From NCBI GenBank assembly GCA_023137075.1, contig JAGLQA010000012.1, forward strand, positions 1 through 13,254: a DNA stretch of 13,254 nucleotides. The letters are read 5' to 3'. The notes beneath the pieces are model-generated. The model saw only the letters and a program-made list of their open reading frames with translations. It was not told where the DNA came from and searched no databases. Positions 6,451-11,991 of the stretch are shown here, one piece after another; position 1 is the first letter of the stretch, and each line of letters opens with the position of its first letter. Origin of the DNA: Candidatus Aminicenantota bacterium (GTDB taxonomy: Bacteria; Acidobacteriota; Aminicenantia; UBA2199). The position numbers and the translations under genes are program-made.

Positions 6451-8210
6451 TATTTCTCCTTTTTATTCACAGCCCCTTTTACCAGGGTGGTGTATTTCAT
6501 TGGGACCGGATTTTTCCAGACTTCTTTGGTTCCGTCCAGCCAGGAAATTTCGACGGTATCGACGGCATCGCTGTCACCCAGGCCGAACAAAACCCGGGGA
6601 TCGTTCGACGAACAATAACTGCCGCTGGTTCGTAACCTCCGCCAGAGGGTGGGTTTTCCTTTTCGTTTCAGGGCCACAAGGGTGCCAAGCATGTTGTATT
6701 TTTTCCCGGGGTCAACTAACTTCAGCCCCAACCACTTCTTTCGATGCCCGGTGTTGTTCCTGTATAACCGGACGTGACCGTTATTGTTGCACACCATCAC
6801 ATCGATATCGCCGTCGTTGTCCACATCGCCGATAACGGCGCCGCGGCTCACTTCCGAAAGGATGATATCCTTACCCGCCAGGGCGGTAACATCGGTGAAC
6901 CTTTTCCCGCCTTCATTCCGGAATACCTGGTTGGGCTGGTGAATAGGATAGGGATCTCCGGCCCTTGCCAGGTTTTCGAGTATGCGTACGGCCCCGCTGG
7001 CCACGAAAATGTCCAGCCAGCCGTCATTATCGTAATCGATCCAGTTGTTCCCGAAAGTTGTGTAAGGGAAACTGGCGGCAGAAAGCCCCATGGCAATGGT
7101 GCGGTCTTCGAAAAGACCGTTACCGTTGTTGACATAGAGGGTATTGGTTTCCCCCATAAGGTGGCTCAGGAAAAGGTCCTCGTCACCGTCGCAGTCAAAA
7201 TCCCCCACTCCCACCCCCATGCTCGCCTCCGCCCGTCCGTCCTGGTTCAAGGCGGTACCGGCGAAGAGGGCGTCGTCCGTAAAGGATTTACCTTTATTAT
7301 TTATCCAGAGTTGGTTGGGTTGGCCGTCATTGGCGACAAAAATATCCAACCAGCCGTCATTGTTCACATCGAGGGCTACGACACCCAGGCCCGACCTGGG
7401 CTGGTAACCGATGAGTACTTTGTCGGTGACATCTTCAAAGGTACCGTTACCTTTGTTGCGATAGAACCGGTCTTTTTGCGGGGGAAATGCGGAGGGCCCG
7501 CAGTAATCCCGGCGGCTGCTCTTTGCATAACATTTTTTGTTTTGGAGGATATCGAAATAAACATAATTGGCGACGTAGAGATCGAACCAACCGTCCCGGT
7601 CGTAATCGAATACGCCGACGCTTGAACCCCAGAGGTCATCTCCGGTACCGCTTCGGGTGGTTACATCTGTGAATGTCCCATTGCCGTTATTGAACAACAT
7701 CCGGTTCGGGCCGTAATTTGTGATATAAAGGTCCACCCAGCCGTCGTTATTAAAATCTGCGGCAGCCACCCCCATCCCGTAATCCGTTATCTTTAGTCCA
7801 CTCTTATCCGTTACGTCCACAAAGCGGATGGTCCGTTCGCCTTTGTTGTTGACGCTGAGATCATTACGGTACAGCCGGTCCCGGGGATTGGGATCGCGGG
7901 GAGGGTACATTGCATCTTTAAAGGTTTTGCCCGGCCCCAGCATATTTCCCTGGATGAGGTATACGTCCAGGTCTCCATCATTGTCATAATCGAAAAACGC
8001 GCCTCCCTGCCCGGTCATCTCGGGGAAGTAGAATTTCCCGGACATGCCGTTGAAGTGAACGAAATCCAGACCGGATTGTTTAGCGATATCGGTGAACAAC
8101 CGGGAAGGTCCTGTTTGAGTCTGTTTTTGCGAATGTATCAGGGTAGGGGGGGTGAGTGACAGAAATAGTATTAAGACAATAAATCCCACACATATCCACT
8201 TATCTACCAT
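6450..8210 (-). CDS. secreted CRTAC1-type FG-GAP/VCBS protein with ASPIC/UnbV domain
   Basis: Extracytoplasmic beta-propeller protein, 586 aa. A signal anchor or peptide is at about 5-25. Seven Ca-binding-type loops follow, in order: DYDNDGDLD (74-82), DFNNDGWVD (152-160), DYDRDGWFD (202-210), DVNNDGWLD (281-289), DFDCDGDED (337-345), DYDNDGWLD (392-400) and DVDNDGDID (462-470), which fits an integrin-alpha-like propeller. A Cys pair lies in KKCYAKSSRRDYCGP (about 226-238). The C-terminus (about 493-578, with SSNDPRVLFGLG and VEISWLDGTKEVW) is an ASPIC/UnbV domain. No catalytic residues are evident; such proteins are thought to bind Ca and other proteins or glycans. The start at 8210 is chosen over an ATG at 8216 because GGAGG at 8218-8222 is 7 bases from the former and only 1 base from the latter. 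A consensus promoter lies upstream, and the TPR gene is coupled downstream. Confidence 0.9.
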   Translation of the reverse strand: MVDKWICVGFIVLILFLSLTPPTLIHSQKQTQTGPSRLFTDIAKQSGLDFVHFNGMSGKFYFPEMTGQGGAFFDYDNDGDLDVYLIQGNMLGPGKTFKDAMYPPRDPNPRDRLYRNDLSVNNKGERTIRFVDVTDKSGLKITDYGMGVAAADFNNDGWVDLYITNYGPNRMLFNNGNGTFTDVTTRSGTGDDLWGSSVGVFDYDRDGWFDLYVANYVYFDILQNKKCYAKSSRRDYCGPSAFPPQKDRFYRNKGNGTFEDVTDKVLIGYQPRSGLGVVALDVNNDGWLDIFVANDGQPNQLWINNKGKSFTDDALFAGTALNQDGRAEASMGVGVGDFDCDGDEDLFLSHLMGETNTLYVNNGNGLFEDRTIAMGLSAASFPYTTFGNNWIDYDNDGWLDIFVASGAVRILENLARAGDPYPIHQPNQVFRNEGGKRFTDVTALAGKDIILSEVSRGAVIGDVDNDGDIDVMVCNNNGHVRLYRNNTGHRKKWLGLKLVDPGKKYNMLGTLVALKRKGKPTLWRRLRTSGSYCSSNDPRVLFGLGDSDAVDTVEISWLDGTKEVWKNPVPMKYTTLVKGAVNKKEK

Positions 8211-8217
8211 ATTCATT

Positions 8218-8222
8218 CCTCC
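8218..8222 (-). promoter_or_regulatory. ribosome binding site deciding the CRTAC1-type start
   Basis: GGAGG on the minus strand lies 7 bases before the ATG at 8210 but only 1 base before the ATG at 8216, which selects the shorter form (two residues fewer). Confidence 0.65.
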
Positions 8223-8239
8223 GTAAATGATTGAATAGA

Positions 8240-8256
8240 AGGAACCGACGTTTCCT
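8240..8256 (-). other. small hairpin at the predicted 5' end of the CRTAC1-TPR transcript
   Basis: AGGAA (8240-8244) and TTCCT (8252-8256) form a 5-bp stem with a 7-base loop. The predicted start point is about 8257, so the stem would sit at the extreme 5' end of the mRNA, where hairpins can slow decay. It is short and may be chance. Confidence 0.3.
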
Positions 8257-8263
8257 GATATAA

Positions 8264-8292
8264 ATTATATAAAACTTGAGCTTCCATGTCAA
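8264..8292 (-). promoter_or_regulatory. perfect consensus sigma70 promoter for the CRTAC1-TPR pair
   Basis: On the minus strand TTGACA (8287-8292), exactly 17 bases (8270-8286), then TATAAT (8264-8269). The start point is expected near 8257, leaving a leader of about 47 bases that ends in a GGAGG ribosome binding site. It lies wholly in the 110-base gap between the second solute-binding protein gene and the CRTAC1-type gene, so the last two genes of the leftward series can be expressed on their own and probably strongly. Confidence 0.8.
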
Positions 8293-8320
8293 TCGGCCCG
8301 GCCCGGAAAAATGGTGTTAT

Positions 8321-9487
8321 TTATCGAAATTCCTTTATTACCGGGCACGCCAGGTTGCCACCCCCATTATCCCATATTATCGAACCGCTGACACCTTGAT
8401 ATCCCGTCAACTCCTCCAACCCCTGGCGGATTCCCGGACGGCTCAAACCCTTCGACCGGATTGAGTGAATAATCATTTGCGCGGCATCATATCCATAAGC
8501 GGCGCTGCAAGTAGGCAATACGCCGAATCGCGTCTCAAAATCCCGGCTGAACTGTTGATAAATTCCCCCGGTTTTCACCTGGATAGGCGGTTGAAAGGGG
8601 CTAACTATAAAAATAGGCCCATGGTAAATTGCTTGTAGTTTTTTTATATCCACTCCCGGGGTCCAGGGCATAGATACCGGGCAAACAATGCCTTTACATT
8701 GAAGCGCCTTTAATAGTTTGGGAATAACAGGCGCTTGCAAGCAGAGTGTTAAAACATGGGGACGAAAAACCCGGATTCGCTCCACAACTGTTTGAAAGTC
8801 ACGTAAGCCCGGTGACACCTCAAAATGAAATACCGGTGGTATGTTCTGCCGGTTCAGTTCTCTTTCCATCTCCCCGGCTGCGGACCGGCTGTTTTGATCG
8901 GTCCCGGATACCAGTCCCACCCGGTTAAGCTGCTTATTAACAATGCCATCTTTAACCAGCAGTCGTGCCTGTACCCGGTCATCAGGCGGGAGGCGGAATA
9001 TCCACGGCACACCGGTGTGAGTTAATGAAGAATCGGAAGAGAGGGGCGCTATTACCGGGATGTATGTTTTTGCCGCGATCTGTAGGGCAATATGACCGGC
9101 CCCGTCCCGGAATCCAATTATAGCCCATACCCGGTCCCCGTACACCAGGCGTACCACTTCTTTTGAACCGGCGGCCCAGGGGTCAGCGGCCCAACGACGA
9201 ACCAGGCTAAAATCGACCCCCAGGTATCCTCCTGCGGCGTTTGCTTGTCCGATGGCCAGCTTGACCCCCCGGTAAAGGTCATGGGCAGCCGGGTCATCTT
9301 GATTAAAAGGGGCAAAAAGGCCGATGGAAATAGAGTCTAACGATGAAGGATCAATTACGGCGCCTACTCGCCCGTTAAAAGCGCGTGGATCATCGAGCAT
9401 TTGTTTGTAGGATTCTTGCGTCTTTAAAATTGGAATCGCGGTGGTGAAGCAATATAAAAAAATGAATACAGCCGCAAATGCCTTCAC
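8321..9487 (-). CDS. periplasmic solute-binding protein, LivJ/Peripla_BP_6 type (second of a tandem pair)
   Basis: A 388-aa predicted exported binding protein of the branched-chain-amino-acid (type I periplasmic binding) fold. A hydrophobic N-terminus (about 3-20) is followed by a short pre-domain with YKQMLDDPRAFNG (27-39). The fold begins at ISIGLFAP (53-60) and includes GVKLAIGQANAAGGY (74-88), VWAIIGFRDGAGHIAL (120-135) and PWIFRLPPDDR (161-171). The same landmarks occur in the gene just upstream, so the two are paralogues. The start is GTG at 9487, overlapping the previous stop as GTGA, with AGAGG about 8 bases upstream. It ends at WDNGGGNLACPVIKEFR, close to the usual end of the family. 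No permease or ATPase gene is nearby, and the ligand is unknown. Confidence 0.85.
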   Translation of the reverse strand: MKAFAAVFIFLYCFTTAIPILKTQESYKQMLDDPRAFNGRVGAVIDPSSLDSISIGLFAPFNQDDPAAHDLYRGVKLAIGQANAAGGYLGVDFSLVRRWAADPWAAGSKEVVRLVYGDRVWAIIGFRDGAGHIALQIAAKTYIPVIAPLSSDSSLTHTGVPWIFRLPPDDRVQARLLVKDGIVNKQLNRVGLVSGTDQNSRSAAGEMERELNRQNIPPVFHFEVSPGLRDFQTVVERIRVFRPHVLTLCLQAPVIPKLLKALQCKGIVCPVSMPWTPGVDIKKLQAIYHGPIFIVSPFQPPIQVKTGGIYQQFSRDFETRFGVLPTCSAAYGYDAAQMIIHSIRSKGLSRPGIRQGLEELTGYQGVSGSIIWDNGGGNLACPVIKEFR

Positions 9488-10809
9488 TTCAGGGCCTCTT
9501 CCTGTGAATAGAAAACCCAGCGACTGTTTTCTAAAACCGCCAACGCCGCCGGGCTGATATTATTAAAAACGGGATCAAATTCCTTTTTGCCGGTTACACC
9601 GTCATAATGTTTCATCTTTGCCAATTCATCGCGTATCCTGGCCCGGTTGAGACCTCCCTTTTCAATTGCTTTTATTAGCATGCACATGCCATCATATGCA
9701 TGGGCGGCGTAGGTTTCCGGGGTTTCGCCGAAACGTTTTTTAAAAAGGCGCTTGAATTCAAGGTAACGGGGATCCCCGCTTTCCGGGTTATAGGGATAAC
9801 CGGCTGCCACCTTGCCGATATTCTCTCCAGCGTTTTTTATGAATTCCGGGGAGACCATCCGGTCGCTGCCGATAAACCACTGGTTCATGCCCATGGCCCG
9901 CATTTGTTTAAGAATTAGGGCGGATTCGGCGGCATTGCCATAGGTGATGACAACTTCGGGATTAAGGCTTTTGATGCGCTGCAATTGGGAGGTGAAATCC
10001 GTATCTCCAACCGGGTAATTAAGCTCTACCAGGAAAGGATGGCCTGATCTAGTGGCCGCGTCCCTGAACTCATCGATGCTCATTCGCCCATAACGATTAT
10101 TGGCCCGCAGGGCAGCCACCCTGGTCAGCTTGAGTTTTTTAAAAACAAAATCCGCTAATAAGTAACACATTTGACGATCATCGGTGATAACACGAAAAAC
10201 CCAGGGTATGGCGGTTTCAGTGAATGTGGGATCGGTGTCGCCGGTGTTCATCATCGAGATTTCCACTTTTAGGGCGACCCGGATGGCGATATGGCTGTTG
10301 GCGCCGTCGATGGTTCCGAGAATAGCCCAGACGTTGTCTTTGTAGGCGAGGTGGATGATTTCGTTGCCACTGGCGCCCCATAGTCCGTTATCGTTACGCA
10401 CTACTAATTGGTAGGGAATTTTTCTGTCGCGATATCCTCCCCTAACATTGGCTTGTTCGATGGCAAGCTTTGCCCCTTGCAGCATCTTGCGCCCCAGGCT
10501 CTCTTCATGGGACAAACCACCGGTGGCCACAGATACTGTGGGCTCGATGGGCCCCAGGAAACCTATTTTCACGCTTTCAACCTGTTCCGGTTCCGGGATT
10601 TGCCGCCCGTAACCATGATACTCGAGGGGATCGAGGAAAAATTGCTTATAAGGTTTGGTAAACTTCCCAAAGGGAACATACCTGTCGGGAGTCCGGCCAT
10701 AACTGTCTGCTTTTTTCTTTTCATCGGCCTTTTGGGTACTCTCTTGCGCTGTCATAGGCAAACCCACTGCAAAGAACACCGCCAACAAGAAAATAGTAAT
10801 CCGTTTCAT
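9484..10809 (-). CDS. periplasmic solute-binding protein, LivJ/Peripla_BP_6 type (first of a tandem pair)
   Basis: A 441-aa exported protein. The signal peptide is at 1-21 (likely cleavage MTA-QES), followed by a charged linker (22-50) and a pre-domain YKQFFLDPLEYHGYG (54-68) that recurs in the downstream paralogue. The type I binding fold starts at VKIGFLGP (80-87), with GAKLAIEQANVRGGY (112-126), VWAILGTIDGANSHIAI (160-176), PWVFRVITDDR (202-212), ETYAAHAYDGM (365-375) and the end piece FDPVFNNISPAALAVLEN. The family usually delivers amino acids or small organic acids to a Liv-type ABC transporter, but none is encoded here. The ATG overlaps the propeller gene's stop (ATGA) and has GGAGG 5 bases upstream, which lies inside the palindromic element ending that gene. 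Confidence 0.88.
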   Translation of the reverse strand: MKRITIFLLAVFFAVGLPMTAQESTQKADEKKKADSYGRTPDRYVPFGKFTKPYKQFFLDPLEYHGYGRQIPEPEQVESVKIGFLGPIEPTVSVATGGLSHEESLGRKMLQGAKLAIEQANVRGGYRDRKIPYQLVVRNDNGLWGASGNEIIHLAYKDNVWAILGTIDGANSHIAIRVALKVEISMMNTGDTDPTFTETAIPWVFRVITDDRQMCYLLADFVFKKLKLTRVAALRANNRYGRMSIDEFRDAATRSGHPFLVELNYPVGDTDFTSQLQRIKSLNPEVVITYGNAAESALILKQMRAMGMNQWFIGSDRMVSPEFIKNAGENIGKVAAGYPYNPESGDPRYLEFKRLFKKRFGETPETYAAHAYDGMCMLIKAIEKGGLNRARIRDELAKMKHYDGVTGKKEFDPVFNNISPAALAVLENSRWVFYSQEEALK

Positions 10810-11975
10810 TTTTGCCTCCGTCGACCAGGGGACTCTTTTTGAAAAAACCGTCCCCTGGACCCCTTCAAAAACTTCTTATTGTTCTTAAGACCAGGGTAGT
10901 AGCCTTTACCGATACCTCTTGCCAGCCCGTGGCCGGTACCGATCCAGAGGTCCTTGCCCTGGAAATCCAGGCAAATGACAAAGTGATTGGGCAGGGTCAG
11001 TTTTGTGGGAACGGAAACAAAGCTGTTATTTCCCACACCGATATGGGCGGTCCATGTTTTATCCGTTGGTTTATCTTTTTTGTAAGTCACCCAGGTATCG
11101 GATTCGAAGTCTACCAGCACGGCCAGGCCAAGGTCGGTGGCATTGTAACAGGAAACGCCGCTGCGGCCCAGGGATAAATTGATAAAATTACTGGCCAGGC
11201 CGCTGTCATGGTCCATATAACCGCGCCAGTGGCGGCCGTCGTAGCGGCTGAGTCCGAAATAGGTGGAGGCCCAGAGTACGCCGTCGATATAGGATGCCGA
11301 GGTGGTAATAATGTGAATTAAACCGTCATCGCGATACAGGTCGATTTCCATTTCCCTGTCCGGGTCGCGGTGCGCGTTCCATCGCCGTGTTTTTTGGTCC
11401 CATTCAAGGATACCGCCGCCCCATACGGCAATATAGACCTTGCCGTCAGCGGCATCGGCATTGTAACACCAGATTTCTTCCATAGGGGCGTTCTTTTCGG
11501 TATATATCTCCCATTCCCCGGTAACAGTGTTATATGAACTGACACCGGCGGTTGTGGCCGCCCAAACCATATCTCCTAACAGGGCAACACCATAAACCAC
11601 ATCATTGACCAGGCCGCTGTTGAATTGATTAAAACAATCGAAACGTCCACCGCTGAACCGTGCCAGACCACCGCCGAACAAGGCCAGCCAGACATCGCCG
11701 GTCTTAGAACTGACCTCGATATCGCTAATGACTTTCCAGGGCAGTCCATCCTTCTCGCGCCAACTTTTCCACTGTCCTTTTTCATATAGGGCCAGTCCGC
11801 CTTCGGTTCCCACCCACAAGCGGTCACCGTCGGCTTCAATAGAAAATATATGATCGTTAGGCAGCCCGTCTTTAACATAAAAGGTTTCCCACTCGGTATA
11901 AACATACGGCCCCCCCCCCTGGTCGCCGAAGGCAAAAAAAGTTAAAAAAAAGAACCATATTAATAATTGTTTCAT
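10806..11975 (-). CDS. exported beta-propeller protein (two-component-regulator-propeller-like repeats)
   Basis: A 389-aa protein with a very hydrophobic N-terminus (MKQLLIWFFFLTFFAFG, 1-17) acting as signal peptide. It then has about seven blades with the recurring pattern (L/V)W(V/I)GT..GL..Y..G.W, for example LWVGTEGGLALYEKGQW (53-69), VWLALFGGGLARF (95-107), VWAATTAGVSSY (137-148), VYIAVWGGGILEW (180-192), LWASTYFGLSRYDGRHW (234-250) and LWIGTGHGLARG (343-354). The phrase VKDGLPNDHIFSI (34-46) is typical of the sensor propellers of hybrid two-component regulators, but no kinase or transmembrane segment follows, so this is a free propeller. Its basic tail (about 368-389) is encoded by a palindromic repeat element, and a run of ten G codes residues 20-22 plus the first base of Pro23. 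It starts 16 bases after the di-heme gene, with only a weak GAG ribosome site. Ligand or partner is unknown. Confidence 0.83.
   Translation of the reverse strand: MKQLLIWFFFLTFFAFGDQGGGPYVYTEWETFYVKDGLPNDHIFSIEADGDRLWVGTEGGLALYEKGQWKSWREKDGLPWKVISDIEVSSKTGDVWLALFGGGLARFSGGRFDCFNQFNSGLVNDVVYGVALLGDMVWAATTAGVSSYNTVTGEWEIYTEKNAPMEEIWCYNADAADGKVYIAVWGGGILEWDQKTRRWNAHRDPDREMEIDLYRDDGLIHIITTSASYIDGVLWASTYFGLSRYDGRHWRGYMDHDSGLASNFINLSLGRSGVSCYNATDLGLAVLVDFESDTWVTYKKDKPTDKTWTAHIGVGNNSFVSVPTKLTLPNHFVICLDFQGKDLWIGTGHGLARGIGKGYYPGLKNNKKFLKGSRGRFFQKESPGRRRQK
10809..10831. repeat. inverted repeat, right arm's partner (3' end of propeller gene)
   Basis: This 23-base segment is the reverse complement of 11916-11938 with 21 of 23 positions identical. 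The core on the minus strand reads CCCCTGGTCG, then a variable base, CG, a variable base, and AGGCAAAAA. It overlaps the left part of the palindromic element. Confidence 0.7.
10809..10874 (-). repeat. palindromic repeat element at the 3' end of the propeller gene
   Basis: CCAGGGGAC (10825-10833) and GTCCCCTGG (10850-10858) are perfect 9-bp arms. The 16-base loop has T-rich and A-rich halves that can extend the pairing. Flanks CCTCCGTCGA (10815-10824) and ACCCCTTCAAAAACTT (10859-10874) look like further parts of the element. On the minus strand it encodes the tail FLKGSRGRFFQKESPGRRRQK and contains the GGAGG ribosome binding site of the following gene. It is not followed by a T-run, so it is not a classic terminator; it could be a dispersed palindrome or an mRNA processing or stability hairpin. 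Confidence 0.7.
11910..11919. repeat. homopolymer tract of ten C (ten G in the coding strand)
   Basis: Ten C on the plus strand are read as GGG GGG GGG G in the propeller gene, codons 20-22 and the first base of 23, directly after the signal peptide. Gain or loss of one base would shift the frame close to the start of the protein. Tracts of this length are the type used for slipped-strand phase variation; a sequencing length error is also possible. Confidence 0.75.
11916..11938. repeat. inverted repeat copy at the 5' end of the propeller gene
   Basis: Reverse complement of 10809-10831 at 21 of 23 bases (mismatches at 11926 and 11929), about 1.08 kb away. It lies inside the coding region and encodes residues 13-20 (FFAFGDQG), the end of the signal peptide. 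The palindrome partner seen at the 3' copy is missing here; its place is taken by the C10 tract. Confidence 0.7.
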
Positions 11976-11991
11976 TGTTTACTCGTTTTTT

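Noticed and set aside
6774..7625. Long plus-strand open frame (about 283 codons) antisense to the CRTAC1-type gene
   Set aside because: It mirrors the repeated Asp/Asn/Gly-rich loops of the real gene, has no ribosome binding site of note, and its translation is low-complexity without a recognisable domain.
8272..8320. GGCCCGGCCCGG repeat downstream of the second binding-protein gene as a terminator
   Set aside because: The self-complementary GC block has no following T-run in the leftward direction and runs straight into the -35 box.
10825..10858. Hairpin considered as an intrinsic terminator
   Set aside because: No T-run follows on the minus strand; coding and a ribosome binding site continue directly after it.
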